Source of the DNA: Gari tellinella
Taxonomy: Eukaryota; Mollusca; Bivalvia; Cardiida; Psammobiidae
DNA: 64,000 nt
NCBI GenBank assembly: GCA_922989275.2
Contig: OV277868.1
Span: 79,040,216-79,104,215 of the forward strand
Reading direction: 5' to 3'
The translations under genes were made by a program, and so were the position numbers. A model generated the notes under the pieces. It searched no databases. It was not told the origin of the DNA and saw only the letters and a program-made list of their open reading frames with translations. Shown piece by piece: positions 31,259-43,179 of the stretch (its first letter is position 1; each line of letters starts with the position of its first letter).

Positions 31259-32767
31259 CAAGACTGCTAATGAACATTTTTATTCTCAATAAGAAGGTGC
31301 ACTTAACCAATTATGTTGTCCTTGTATTGTACAATGGTCTGAATCCTCTACAAAATAAAACTTACAATATCTTCTAATGCAGACATAAAGTATTGTTCCT
31401 GGCACATACCTTTGACTTTATTATTCTTCATATTTCTTGTCAAATTGCAGACTGAATATACAATTCTGTAAGGTTTGTTACTGTCCCCGATAAGGTATCT
31501 CATTTTGTAGTATTATTTTCTCAAATAATCTATTAATTGTAGATTTTTTTTACATGCAAGTCGTATTGCATATGGTCCTACCTACCAGAAACTGAAGATG
31601 ACATCATCTTAAAGTTTCTTTGTTGAAAGCAGAACCTTGTTAGTTAAGTGTCTCTTAAATCTTAATTAATCACAAATTCATTTACCTTATTTATTACAAA
31701 GTAAAAATATGTATCTCTTTTTACGAATAAGCTACTTTTTTATACGTTATAATTTCATGTAGCACTCATTTTGTTATGAAGTAGCATCTATAGTTAGTGT
31801 TAAAGGACATTGCCTGCATTAATCGTCTATGAAATTAGTTTCTCCCAACGTTTGTTTTAAGACAGTAAGGTTTGTTACACCTTTTAACACATACGTGTTA
31901 ACTATATTGAGTGGTGATTACACCATTTTAAAGAATACAGATAAAGGATATAATTGATATAGATATATATTACTGACACCGTAAGAACAACTATAAAGTA
32001 GACTTTGAACTGTGTTCGTAAGGTTCATTCTGTAAGGTTAGTTACCAGGAAATAAATAAAGCTGGAAGTTTTAATCAATATTGTACAGAAACGTTTGCTT
32101 ACGTCATGTTTTTAAGACATGACGTTAATGGTTGGAATACATGTCAAAGAAGCCAATTATAGTGAGTATATGTGCGGAGAGAAGTGTACACATGTCTTGT
32201 TTTGGTAACATTCTAACTAGCAGACACAGTAAGGATTTTTCACAATACTTTTTATATTTTATATGACCTTTTTTATAGCAAGTATCTTGTTAAAATAATG
32301 TTTTTGCTAGCAAAGTACAATTCAAACTTAATACAGAGAAAATACTATAGTAGAATTATGTTTAAAGACATGTAAGGTTCATAGATTTGGTAACTAACCT
32401 TACATGTCTTTAGCAATGTCAGTGAATATCAATTGCTTTGTAGAGTTCACGTATTGAACTGATTATCTTATTCTAGAAGGAGTTGTTGTGCCTCAAATGT
32501 CTTACAGTGACTGGAAAACGCTGGTCTAAATTGATTTTATTTGTTTGTTAATATCACGAGATAAAATTTGATTGTCTATCAAAAGTGAAGTTTTATCATG
32601 TATATGCCCTATTAATTATTCGTAAATTTACAAAGATATTCGTGTAAAAATGATTTTATATTACTGCAGGCATTGATTTTTATCCTGGTAGTATATAAGT
32701 CATGTAACTGTCTGTTTTGCTAATAGTAAGGTTAGTTACCCATAGTAACGAACCTTTCTTATTAGTA

Positions 32768-33010
32768 ATGGTAGCGTCTGGCGAAGTCAACAAAAGAAAA
32801 AGGGGTACAATATAGAGAAAGAACGTAAAGTGACCTCAGAGGGTATCAATTATACATAAGAGAGGCAAGAGCACGGAAGAGCAAAGAAGAGAAACAATTA
32901 AAATACCAGCGGACAAGCAGGTAAAGAAACAGAGGAAAGATCGTCGAGGCAGTGCAAAGGGCCATGTCACTCATGTGATGGACTGAGTGGGGACGCAAAG
33001 AGAATGGCGG
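32768..33010 (+). pseudogene. Lys/Arg-rich coding relic inside element I
   Basis: From ATG 32768 the frame reads MVASGEVNKRKRGTI, then one stop, RKNVK, another stop, and 50 more open codons rich in K/R (KQVKKQRKDRRGSAKG). A -1 change near the end opens a CKGPCHSCDG stretch. It looks like the decayed basic N-terminus of a nuclear or transposon protein, but no family can be named. Confidence 0.3.
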
Positions 33011-33159
33011 ACGATGCAGTTAACACATGAACATTTAAGTTACAATAAAAGATGCTAGCTATTTCTTGAAATGGGCACAGTCACCAAGTTGTTCTATTAC
33101 GAATTCGATTTGTTTGGTAATGGGTTAGTTAGATGCTCCAGAGAAAGAGGTGCGGATAC

Positions 33160-33356
33160 AGAAAACCCGGGTGCTTTTTCCTACTCTTATTATCAACAGA
33201 TTTATTTAGGTCAATATGATGTCTAGTGTGAAGCACATACATCGGATATAGGTTTATATAAACGTCTCATCCAAAGAACTTGGTCCGGTGGAGAATCAAA
33301 CCCATGCCCTCTGGTATCGCAGTCGAGTGTGTTACCACTGGACCTCGTCTGCCGTC
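33160..33356 (-). mobile_element. tRNA-derived SINE, minus strand
   Basis: On the minus strand GAGGTCCAGTGGTAACACAC (A box) and GGGTTTGATTCTCC (B box) are followed by GGATGAGACGTTTATATAAA. The last stretch is typical of bivalve SINE bodies. The tail runs to about 33160. Confidence 0.65.
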
Positions 33357-33432
33357 GTACCATTAAAACAATGAAGTTCTAAGACATCAATATCGGTGAT
33401 TTTGTTGAGACTAGATATGACAGCAATGTATA

Positions 33433-33600
33433 CAGTCCTTAGATAGGGAAGGTTTTAGAGATGATGAAGACGATGAGGTTGAGATCACAATGATGAATTT
33501 GGAAATTAAAAGAATGAATTCCAAGGATAGTTATTCTGTGAAACAACGAGACCTTGAGGCACACATTCAGTCCTTGAGTTTAAACCTAATCAATTATCCA
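33433..33600 (+). pseudogene. Acidic coding-like fragment inside element I
   Basis: One frame is open for 56 codons: SLDREGFRDDEDDEVEI, then KDSYSVKQRDLEAHIQSL. Composition is protein-like (acidic patch then heptad-like region). It runs into a family A element at about 33600. No family recognised. Confidence 0.3.
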
Positions 33601-33812
33601 AAAAACTTACTTTTAGTTTTGAAGATAACTTTAAAGCGTTTGAAAGTAAAGCAGGATGTGCCTTAAGGCTGCTCTAAGCTACCATCTGCTAGGATATAGA
33701 AACTATTCTTATGATGAACATTTATAACTGTATAAACTATAAAGCTGAGCTATTCTCTTTAGTGGAAGAATAATTAAAGACATTAAAATGCATAATTATG
33801 GTGTAATGGACA
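33595..33812. mobile_element. Family A element, hairpin mostly deleted
   Basis: GAAAGTAAAGCAGGATGTG CC TTAAGG is followed at once by CTGCTCTAAGCTACC, so the right hairpin arm is reduced. The right end GGTGTAATGGACAA is decayed. Confidence 0.55.
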
Positions 33813-35302
33813 AAGGCAAGAAAAGTTATGAGTCCATGGGACTCACATCCTTTCACCAAATGAGTCCCTGGTTAATTTTGTGAGTATCGGACTCAAGCTC
33901 GATGCGCAGGTAAAAATACCTTTGGATTACATTCATGGAAAATGTGAAAAAGTTATTACAATGATTGAAACATGACGACATACTTTGGACACACAGCCAT
34001 GATATTTTCTGCACAGTTGCAGAGCCTTTACCTACAGGGAAGTCACAGCGAATGTTTAAACTGAGTAAAACAAGACATAGACACAGTTGAAAGCAAAACG
34101 TAACTCCAATATGTTGAGCGCAACTCAGAGGCACAAACCTTACATAGTGGTAGATCTATATTGTACAAACATAGCAACATTCATAGCAAGAAAATACAGA
34201 GTTATAAATCTATCTATTTAAATAAGTGTTTCCCAATGTATTTGCTGTTTTGCTTTTGTTAAACTGTTTTGCAATAGTTAGAAAGTTCATTAAGTGTTAA
34301 TATTTACTAGTAATGAACCTTACACTGTGAACGAACCTTACATATACACATTTAACTTACATTTTCTTAGGTACGGTACAAAAGAGATCCATAATAATGA
34401 TTAAGACAAGTCTGTATGTCATTATATAGACGAACACAACATGTAAACAAAGGTAGTGTTGATGTTGGTATCTGCAACATGATGTCCAATGTTTACATGA
34501 TCTAAGGTTGTTCGATCAATTTTAACTGCATTCAGATTGGCCAGTTTATTTATGTACAGTATAAAGTACATAACACTGTCGTTTCTGTGTATGATAAATA
34601 TTATTGTTTCAAAATACACTCTTATTTGGTCCTTTAATTCTTGCATTTACTAACAGCATTTGTAGAAACGTTTGTGGTAAGGTTAGTTACTTGTGGGTCA
34701 GCTTGTTCAAAGGTTACACATATTTATTTATATGGAAGTAATATGTTAAAACTGCATTTGGATTTGACCCAGCACCAATAATTCTAATGTTTCTAAACAC
34801 TAGATTAAAAAGAACATCGAATTACGTCGTATATTGCAAATGTTAGGCATTGCATTTATACAGTATGACAAAAATATGTTTTTCCAAATACACAAATTAG
34901 CTTGCAATCAGTTTTCCAACGGGTATATTCCATTTTAAGGAAGATCATTTATAGGGTATATCTAGTACACTTGCATACTAACTTTAAACAGTATAAGTGT
35001 TCAAATACAATAAATAAACATGCCAAACTCATCTTAAAAACAAACTACCCATACAGTAACTAACCTTTCACTAGAGAAAAGCAGAGGTTTGCTTGAATGA
35101 CCGTATAACAATTGATAGTTGATTCATGTTCAAGAAAATTTATAATATTGCACACAAAACATGTATCAATTGATATAATACAAAACATCAAAGAAATTTT
35201 GAATTTCATTTTTCACTTATTAAATATTCTATGTGCACCTTTTTATTGAGAATGCGTGGTATACGTGTCACGCTGGATCAATAGGTAACTGTTAGAGACG
35301 TT

Positions 35303-35526
35303 TTTACCCTTTACCTGAAGACAAGTGAACACTTAAAACAGGTTGAAAGTAAAGCAGAATGTGCCTTAAGGCACATTCTGCTTTACTTTCAACCTGCTTT
35401 CAGCTACCAAGCGCTAGGATATAGAATACTTTTTATTGGGCATATTCATGACTGTATAAATTGGAATTCTTTTCTTCAGTGAAGAAATGATTTAGTTATA
35501 CGTATATTGATGGAGTAAATGGTTAA
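35303..35526. mobile_element. Family A element
   Basis: TTTTACCCTTTACCTGAAG opens it and GAGTAAATGGTTAA closes it. The hairpin 35333-35400 is near-perfect. 35527-35947 shows only a decayed CTGATCACATTCC relic. Confidence 0.7.
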
Positions 35527-35947
35527 GAGATCCTATTTAACCATGATAATGGTGAATAATTACCTGTGTAAAATGTAATCTGTACCAATTTTCAAACTGT
35601 GAGTGTGGATCCTGATCACATTCCAAAATGTTGGTCTATCTTGATCAAAACCCTTTGCAGAGACCTTCAAAACAAAACTTGAATGGGTTAAAAGGTTGAA
35701 TAGCGATGAACAACTTTAAGTTAAGAAACATAGATCAGACAGATACTGCCAACACAGATATTACCAACACTCATTTAGGTTCTGTCTCAATATGTTGTAG
35801 AATCAACTACAGAAAGTTCTTTAAGCTCTCAGCATTTCCGTGCCCTTCATTAAGCTGCCACCTGCCATACGCGTATATCACTGTATCTACATGTACTTGC
35901 AGTGTAGCTTAACCCAAACGCAGACCTAACTATATTTATAAATATGA

Positions 35948-36208
35948 GTCTACCTCTCTACAACGACACCCAATGGGAGACACAAAATGTGTTCGTTGTT
36001 CGGAGGGAGTCGTTATAGAGAGGGAATTGGCTTACATTTGCAAACAGCTTGAATCCAGATCAGACGCCGCGTAACGCGGCGTCTGATCTGGATTCAAGCT
36101 GTTTGTCACTTGTCAATAAGGTTTTTTTATGTCATAATGTCCATTATGTAACTTTGTTAAAAACAGCAGACGACAATTTTAAGCAGACGGTATTGCAGCC
36201 ATGAAAAA
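35948..36208. mobile_element. Family G element, reverse, outer left end lost
   Basis: CCTCTCTACAACGACACCC, GGAGGGAGTCGTTATAGAG and the perfect palindrome 36040-36105 (CAGCTTGAATCC arms, GACGCCGCG tip) are G features. Confidence 0.75.
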
Positions 36209-36209
36209 G

Positions 36210-36400
36210 TTGGACATTAAAGTCCCATTGTGTTTTCAGACCTTTTCATAATGTCTGAAATACAATAACGGTTAAAGCCGCATTGTGCTTTTGGGAAACC
36301 TGCCTAAAACGGTTGTTTGGGATCCCATTTGAACTACATAGTACGTGGTTCTTCCACGGAAAGCGGCTTTATCTAAGAAATTCGCGTTTTAATATTTTTT
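36210..36400. repeat. Repeat shared in inverted order with 56.46 and 58.1-58.24 kb
   Basis: TTAAAGTCCCATTGTGTTTT matches the complement near 56470-56500. AAAGCCGCATTGTGCTTTTG with TTTGAACTAC and CACGT matches the complement at 58105-58235. Ends are not defined. Confidence 0.55.
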
Positions 36401-36523
36401 TTTAATTTCATTGTGCTAACACAAAGAAAAGAGTTTAACCTTGTGAATGGGAAGAACGACAACTCTTGTAAAACAAAGTGGTTACCGGTTAACCAATGAG
36501 AATCAGTGACAATCACAACAAAT

Positions 36524-36729
36524 ATGGCCCCTCCTCGTGGTAGACCTGTACTCAGCGCTGCAGCGAGATTGGCTGCTAAAGAAAGAAAAAGACAACAATA
36601 ACTTCTTCGTATGCAGAAATTTCATACGATACGACCAACAGAAGATGTCTGGCAGAGGTGGAAGGTGATGCAGGCAGAAGTAAATCTGGAGACACAAGAT
36701 GCTGTGGCCGATGTCTTGTTTGCGTTTTG
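36524..36729 (+). pseudogene. Exon-like ORF with one internal stop and GTAAGG donor
   Basis: From ATG 36524 (context AATATGGCC) the frame reads MAPPRGRPVLSAAARLAAKE, RKRQQ, a TAA at 36599, then 42 further codons including RPTEDVWQRWKVMQAEVNLE. It reaches a GTAAGG donor at 36730. Both halves are protein-like (basic, then amphipathic with Trp pairs), and the region is more GC-rich than its flanks. Similar short basic N-termini occur in transposon-derived zinc-finger proteins, but no family can be named. It could be a first exon with a nonsense change or a relic. Confidence 0.4.
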
Positions 36730-37268
36730 GTAAGGGAAAACGAAACTTTTATTTGAATTTGAATATGACTGTTTTTCGATACATAAGATACACGTTTCAT
36801 GTGCTGTTTGTTGCGAGCAAACAATATCCATTGTTTGTGCTTTGCAAAAGTGAAATCAACATGGGTTTTGGTGTGTTTGATAGTTCATACATACCAATCG
36901 GCAACCGCGGGGCCCTCAACGGGGTGTTTTTGTACCTTTTTGTTGCCCTGAGTTCAATTGTTATTTTCGAAGTGTTTTGATGCTGATAAGACGCCGTGAA
37001 CAAAGACTGATTGGGAATTTGGGAGGCTCGAGATCATTGTCTTGATTAGTAAAGTGTTACATGTATATACCAAATTAAGAGATCATAGATAACTGATGGA
37101 TAAAACGAAAGTACTGTATTGCATCTATAAATTTGCCTAAGATATTCAGTTGAGTTCCACTGGGATGGGGCTTATTACCTTAGTGTCACAGTGTGTAATT
37201 GATTGACGGACCTGCCCCCCCCCCCATTGTATGTAGGGTACCGGTATGTATTATTTGGTATTAGTGCC

Positions 37269-38225
37269 CACAGGGCCCCGACACGATTGCTTTTTGAGAG
37301 AAAAAATCATCAGAAGGTATATATAGAGACAAGGGGTATAACTGATTGTTAGTAAATTCTCACCCTATCTCGATAAAACTGAGCATATCTTGAATAATAA
37401 TTGATGAAACGGCACCCTTTTTGCATTTCTGTCTAGCATATATAATACCCTTCCATAAAAACATAACATAAAACCAACTGTTAGCTTGCACTTTCAACAG
37501 TAATTGCATTCACTTATAGAAATCAACGACTTTTAGAAAACGGGACAGGTGTTCGTTCACAGCCAACACAGCATTGACCACTACTGTGCGCTTGTTTAAG
37601 CGGTAATATAGAGTGTTACAGTCATTGGCCACTACTGTACGCTTGTTTAGGCGAGAATATCGAGCATAAAAGTCATACAGTTCGATAGATATACATTTTT
37701 GACACCGATCAACACTGATTTCTTCTCAAATCATTGCCGTACCAAAAAAGCTTAAATGTACAAGAATAGCTTTACTGCCGATGAAAACATGCGAATGTGT
37801 TGGTGTTTCAGCGATTTGAGTATAAATCAGCTTTGATCGGTGTTAAAAATGGATATCTATGGAACTGTATGACTGTCATGCTCGATATTACCACCTAAAG
37901 AAGCGCACAGTAGTGGCCAACGATGTGTCAGCTGTGAACGAACACCTGTCCCGTTTTCTAAAAGTCGTTGATTTCTGTGAGTAAATGCAATTACTGTTGC
38001 AAGTGCATGCTAACAGTTGGTTTTATGTTATGTTTTTATTGAAGGGTATTATATATGCTAGACAGAAATGCAAAAAGGGTGTCGTTTCATCAATTATTAT
38101 TCATGATATGCCCGGTTTTGTCGAGATAGGGTGAGAATAAACTAACAATCAGTTGTACCCCTTGTCTCTATATATACCTTCTGACGATTTTTTCTCTCTG
38201 AAAGAAATCGTGTCGGGGCCCTGTG
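37269..38225. mobile_element. Foldback element, 957 bp, arms about 440 bp
   Basis: CACAGGGCCCCGACACGATT is mirrored by AATCGTGTCGGGGCCCTGTG, and the arms stay paired almost to the centre. Shared blocks include GACAAGGGGTATAACTGAT, TTTTGCATTTCTGTCTAGCA and GTGTTCGTTCACAGC. The left arm has an extra copy of CCACTACTGTGCGCTTGTTT and the following 50 bp. The unpaired centre is about 37740-37800. Confidence 0.85.
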
Positions 38226-38961
38226 GTCTCAGCTGGTGTTTCAGAACATCTTGGTCCATGGTAATAAAGCATTTGACTTGAGTCTTTTGGTCAGATTTGA
38301 GCGTAGGATCAAATGTGACGATGATCAATACTTGAGAACCACTTCAGACTCGACTCCATACTTTTATATAACCTCTGAACCAGGTTTCATTTGTTTTATC
38401 TGTGAGGCTACTCCAATATCTTACAGTTCTGGGGGGAAATTAGTTCATGTTGTATTTTGAGTTTGAGTTTATGTGATAAAAAAAGTTAATATTTCAGGTT
38501 CTAGTAAGGTGTTGGTGATTGATAGGCATAGACTGTTGGTGTTGTATCTTGTAGATCATTAGGGATGAGGTTTCAATTTGTTGTTACGGTTCTAATCATA
38601 TAAATGTATTCCAGTGTAGAGTATTTAATCATTCATTTTGGGACAGTGTGTTACTTGTATAATCTATATGTAACCAGGGTGGCCTGTAAATAGAGTAAGA
38701 AACCCTGGTGGAGTTTGGTATGTTTATCAGCTTATAGTAGACAAAAGATCAGCTGGTCGGATGAGGTAGAGAACTAACTTATCAAAGTCTCACACAGAAG
38801 TTAATGCATTCTATTTATCAACCTTAAAGATGGGAGAATGAAGTCAGAATGTCCATTAGTATCCATGGTGCAGATATATTGCACGTTAACATTAGTGTCA
38901 TGTGAAAACCATGCAGAGAACTACTGACTCGTGCATTATACAGTGGTAAATACTAGTACTA
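38226..38961. other. Stretch without recognised genes
   Basis: The plus strand is open for 74 codons from 38236, but composition and context do not support an exon. No terminal repeats are visible. Confidence 0.3.
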
Positions 38962-39234
38962 GTAAATACACTATTCCTACCCACTTTACGCGTTTATTAT
39001 CCGTTTCGTTCAACGCGTTTCCTAGCCATTTCTTGAAAAGTAAATCAAAAGGCGCTTTAAGTTAAGGCACATTCCGTGTGAAACGGAAACTGACGCACCC
39101 ATCGCAACATCTCTGGTATAATCATTTATTAACGCTTTAAAATCGTTAGGCGTTAACCGTTCGTTATTTAACCGTTCACTATGCGTTTCTTACGCATAGA
39201 TTAACGCGTAAATGGGTAGGAATAGCGCATTTAC
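38962..39234. mobile_element. Inverted-repeat element with CTATTCCTACCCA ends
   Basis: GTAAATACACTATTCCTACC and GGTAGGAATAGCGCATTTAC mirror each other, with ACGCGTT/AACGCGT next inward. The inner part is rich in CGTT/AACG. Confidence 0.7.
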
Positions 39235-39503
39235 CCCTGTATGAGTTCACCTGCCAAACTCACTCTCTCACTGGCCACTGACAAGTACATATACATGTAC
39301 ATGCTGGAAATAGTGAGCAATGATACAGACTACAGCATGATGTAAAAGACTATCTATAGTCTGTATGATCATCAAATTGAACAATGGAGTACAGTCAAAC
39401 CTAACCTGGGATACATGTGATCATTTAAAATCTGGCTGCTGCACGTTGAGCACCTTCCAGCTTTTTGATGAGGTGTTTTTGCCAGAAATGAAAAATGACA
39501 TAG

Positions 39504-39665
39504 AGGATAACTGTGGGTTTTTTTCAGTGTTACAAAGATAAGAATTTAATCCATTGAGTGAACATCAGATGTTATATTTTCACGAGTGGCTTCGTGAAAA
39601 TATAACAGTCTGATGTTCACTCAATGGATTAAATTCAATCTTACACTGAAAAAATACAGTTATTC
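39504..39665. mobile_element. Palindromic element with GGATAACTGT ends
   Basis: ATAACTGTGGGTTTTTTTCAG is mirrored by CTGAAAAAATACAGTTAT. The centre (about 39549-39631) is a nearly perfect hairpin with CATTGAGTGAACATCAGA arms. Two TGACGTCA-like sites lie downstream (39797, 39820). Confidence 0.7.
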
Positions 39666-40596
39666 TATTTATTTATGCTTTTAAGCCACTTTTTTAAGCA
39701 AAATTGTGTGACAATTGAAAGCGAAAGTACATTATTTATCCCATGTTGAGCCCCAAATTGATATCAAACACATTTCCGTGACAGTTTACCGAATAATGAC
39801 GTCACTGAATTATTTTTTTGACGTCATTGAATTATGATTCTTGGGAAGCCTTACGAGCAAAATTAATAAAAGAACCTAGTGCAACGATAATTCCACTGCT
39901 TGAAACAGTGAAATTATCAAGTGATAATCCACTGCTATTTCCTAGTAATCCACCAAAAAGCATCTATAAATAAAAAGCAATATTCTAATTGGTGGCGGGC
40001 ATAGGTGCATTCTACTTTACTAAATTCATTTGTTATACGTCTGCTTAAAGAATCAAGAGCTGTCTGATTAATGTCTGCATCGTATTCTTATAGAATCAGT
40101 AATAGTAATGATAAATTGATAATAGTAATAACTGAGAGTGTTTTCACAGGTTTGAGAATAGAACATCAAAAGGAGAAGCAAGAGAGTTCACCGTTCGCCC
40201 TAGTTTGCCAGCCAATGAAAGGGCTCTATTTCAGCGAGAAATGAAAAAATATATCGCATATTCGTTCAGCTTTGTACCGGGTATGGAAGAAAAAAAGCAG
40301 GTTATGAACACGGTTATGGACGTCTCGCGCTAAGGCGGGGCTAAACGCATTATTACGTCATTAGACAGCCATCGCTCAGCTGGGAAATAGACATACTACG
40401 TACATGTATGGAAGTTACATAGTACAGTATAACCTATGTTTAACGACCATGATTCAGTGAAGGGGTATGACTATGTTAAAGAACTCTGTAGATAGGCGAC
40501 TAGTTAATGCATAATCAAATTAATACAGAAGGCTCACAACTGACCTTTGTGCATTACTTTTGTCCTGCATTAAGTCATTGAACCCTATAGGCGAGG
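39666..40596. other. Stretch without genes; one arm of a distant inverted pair
   Basis: 40187-40241 (GCCCTAGTTTGCCAGCCAAT, GGGCTCTATTTC) is repeated in inverted order at 43052-43142, where about 50 extra bases interrupt it. The pair brackets element W at a distance. An E-like remnant lies at about 40490-40590. Confidence 0.4.
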
Positions 40597-41231
40597 AGTA
40601 CACTCGTCATTTACAATGTAGAGCAATGGCACCTAAATTCGACAGGCCCCTTAATTCGACACCTTCTTACAACCATATCCATTTCTCCTGATTAAATGTT
40701 TAAATCAATATTATGATTGATAATTTAATGACGTCAAATTTAAATGTTGACGTCACGAAAAAAATCTATTCACACAGGCGTATGTTTGATGACATAGGTC
40801 TGTCGAAAAAAAATTCGAAAATTTTCAAAGACCGAAAAAGTGTGTCTTACGGAAACTGTTAAGGGGCATCATACCAGAACCTAAATGTGGTGCTTTAGTT
40901 TTTGTAAAATTTAGCCATTACGGACTCCAGAAACTCATTTTTTATTGTTGTTTATCATGTAGACTGATCCTTGCTTGTCTGTTAGGCGATTTGACCTTCA
41001 TATTAGGGGTGTCGGAAATAAGGTGCCAAAATAATTGATTGCTCCTTAATTCGACACCCCTAATTTTAGATTCACATTGCACTATAAACATATATTTATA
41101 TATATGCTAAATAACGTTGGCGGTAATGGTCGCGTGTACAAAGACAGGGGGGTACTTAACGCCTTCGATAATTGGTGATTAGTGGTTCAAATCACGGCAG
41201 ACACAGATTTTTTATGTTTTTCTTTTTTTTT

Positions 41232-41250
41232 GGGGGGGGGGGGGGGGGGG
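41232..41250 (+). repeat. G19 homopolymer
   Basis: An uninterrupted run of 19 G follows a T run. It is a likely site of length error in assembly. Confidence 0.9.
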
Positions 41251-41447
41251 TATTTTGGATTTCCGTTTGGGTCAAGGTTTCAAAAAGGAAAAGAAACTTG
41301 AAGAGTAGGGAAAATAAAAAGAGTCCAAAGAGGTGAAGATCAAAGGGAAATATCAATCAAATTAAAGCAGAATAGGTGTCACTAAGATATTGTAGATTTA
41401 ATGAAAACAAACCACAATATTGAAGACTGTCTGAGGGTGAGCCACAA

Positions 41448-41948
41448 TTGATAGACATTGATGACAAAGTCCTACAGCTAATGTGCACCGGCTATCAATC
41501 TGATGAAGACAGCCCTAAAGAGTGGATCCGCTTCATGTCGTACGTTTGGATGACATATCAAGTGCATTATAGAGATGAAATATTGCTTGAAATATCATCT
41601 GTAAAGATTGCCATTGATTCGTTTCCTTGTGTCTTTGGTGTTGTGTGGATTATTATCATAGCCTTTGAGGACGCCACTGGCTGCATGCTTACTTTGTATA
41701 CATGTGAACGCCATAGGCCTACTATTACATGCTATCCAAAGTTATGTAGCCTACATCAGTTCTCGACTTGCATTACATTTTCATTTAAAAAATCATCAGG
41801 TAGGCAAACAAAGTTTGGATCCAAATCAGACAGCGAGATACGCGAAAATGTTTGCACCAGTATCATGAATTTACCAGTAGCACGCAGAAGGTTAAACAAA
41901 GCGTACAGTTATATAGGACTATTCCAAAGCTCATGGTGGTTTAATTAG
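41448..41948 (+). other. Open frame of 166 codons in element W, function unknown
   Basis: The frame has no ATG at its start (TTG at 41448) and begins DIDDKVLQLMCTGYQSDEDS. A short acidic SDED patch of this sort is seen at N-termini of some transposon-linked proteins. The second half lacks any pattern. It could be the decayed coding part of W or chance. Confidence 0.25.
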
Positions 41949-43179
41949 CGTATCGGGTATCCTACGATCCTTAATTGCAGCCAATTAACACAAACAGATT
42001 TGACAAAATCATTGGAATAGTCTTGTTTTAAATTTTAACAGTTGAATGCTGTTAAATTTGAACTTTTATGCCAGTAACACAAAACAGATATGACAAAAAT
42101 GTGCTTTTAAATGATTAATCATTTAGATAATGTTAAATCTGAAAGGAGTGTATGTTTTTATGTCTTTTTTAAAAAACTATGTTTAGGTGTCGAATTTGGG
42201 GTTCCCCTGTCGAAATAAGGAACCCAAAGCAGCTCAAGTTAGTAACATATTGCACTGCATTCTCAAGGACTTTCATAAGCAATAGTAATTAGAAAACGTG
42301 GGTAAATGTATTGTTTTGTTTGTTGCTATGTCGAAGTTAGGATAACTACAAACTCTCATCGTTACAATGAAAATGTGTCTTAAGGTGTCGAAATTAGGGT
42401 ACTTAACTCTACCAGTTAATGGTAAACTTGTCATGCGTAAACAGTGTAGAACCACATCATAGAGCTTCTATTACAAACAAATGGACTCGACTGAATGAGA
42501 AATTGGAATTGTCTATTATAAGTGTTGGAGTTGAAAGGGTTAAACAGCCACCTGTATCTTCTTTTGTGTAACCGCTATATATACAAAGGTTTGACTGTAA
42601 AACGTTTCGAAAGCGGCCATCAGAAAAGGAGTGGGTTTATTCTCAATAATATATGAAACTAAGGTGGCTATTCGTCAATGCATTAGAATAGCAATACAGA
42701 AAGCGTCCATATGCGTTTCTGCTTGCGTTATGGCACTCGTCTTTAACGCCTTCGAAGCCATAGGGCACAGGCATTACTTTTATTAACAGCGTAATCCAGA
42801 TCAATGTCATCTAACAGGTGATCTTAAACCGGCTAAATTTTCCTATACAGTTTTCAAGCTACAACCTTATAATGTGGCAGTGTGTTTGCACATATAGATC
42901 TACCATAGATGTGCATGTGCACAGGATTTGATTTGCTTTAATTTTTCACAAAATTACAGCTAGCGGGAGTAGGGAGTGGGGCCACTGGGGGGCATCATCA
43001 TATTTATAAGAATAAATTCGCGGGTTTCCAAAATCCGAAGAGCCGCCCACCGAAATAGAGCCCTTTTATTGGCAGACAAACTGGCGCGATATGTAAATTT
43101 TGTTGAACGGTATGAAAACTAGGGTGAACGATAACTGCCATACACCGTCCAACGCGCCATATTCGAGGCACCGGTAAAT

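Larger units (their letters stand above)
31282..35253. mobile_element. Element I, 3.97 kb, inverted ends and repeated GTAAGGTTAGTTAC motif
   Basis: ATTCTCAATAAGAAGGTGCA at 31282 is mirrored by GTGCACCTTTTTATTGAGAAT at 35253. Inside, GTAAGGTT(A/T)GTTAC or close forms occur near 31468, 31867, 32033, 32372, 32726, 34677 and 35057 (inverted). Shorter GAACCTTAC forms occur at about 34135-34340. No clear target duplication. Two coding-like relics lie inside (32768-33010 and 33433-33600). A SINE and a family A copy are later insertions. An old DNA transposon is the best guess. Confidence 0.5.
40624..42415. mobile_element. Element W, about 1.8 kb, with repeated GTGTCGAAATTARGG motif
   Basis: CCTTAATTCGACACC occurs near 40650 and 41044. 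Its complement occurs near 41003, 42186, 42211, 42332 and 42384. The ends ACCTAAATTCGACA and TGTCGAAATTAGGGT are roughly mirrored. It interrupts a family C element, which dates it as younger. A degenerate tRNA-like stretch (GGTTCAAATC near 41185) precedes a T9/G19 run. Confidence 0.5.
40597..42542. mobile_element. Family C element split by element W
   Basis: TTGAACCCTATAGGCGAGG to CATTTACAATGTA is the left part, and TAAACTTGTCATGCGTAAAC to GTTGAAAGGGTTAA the right part. Together they form one C element. Confidence 0.6.

Noticed and set aside
33853..34134. 93-codon minus-strand frame
   Set aside because: Cys/Phe-rich low-information translation inside element I, without start context, splice sites or repeat in another copy.
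39797..39828. Pair of TGACGTCA-like CRE sites
   Set aside because: They lie within repetitive AT-rich sequence with no gene start nearby. A regulatory role cannot be argued.
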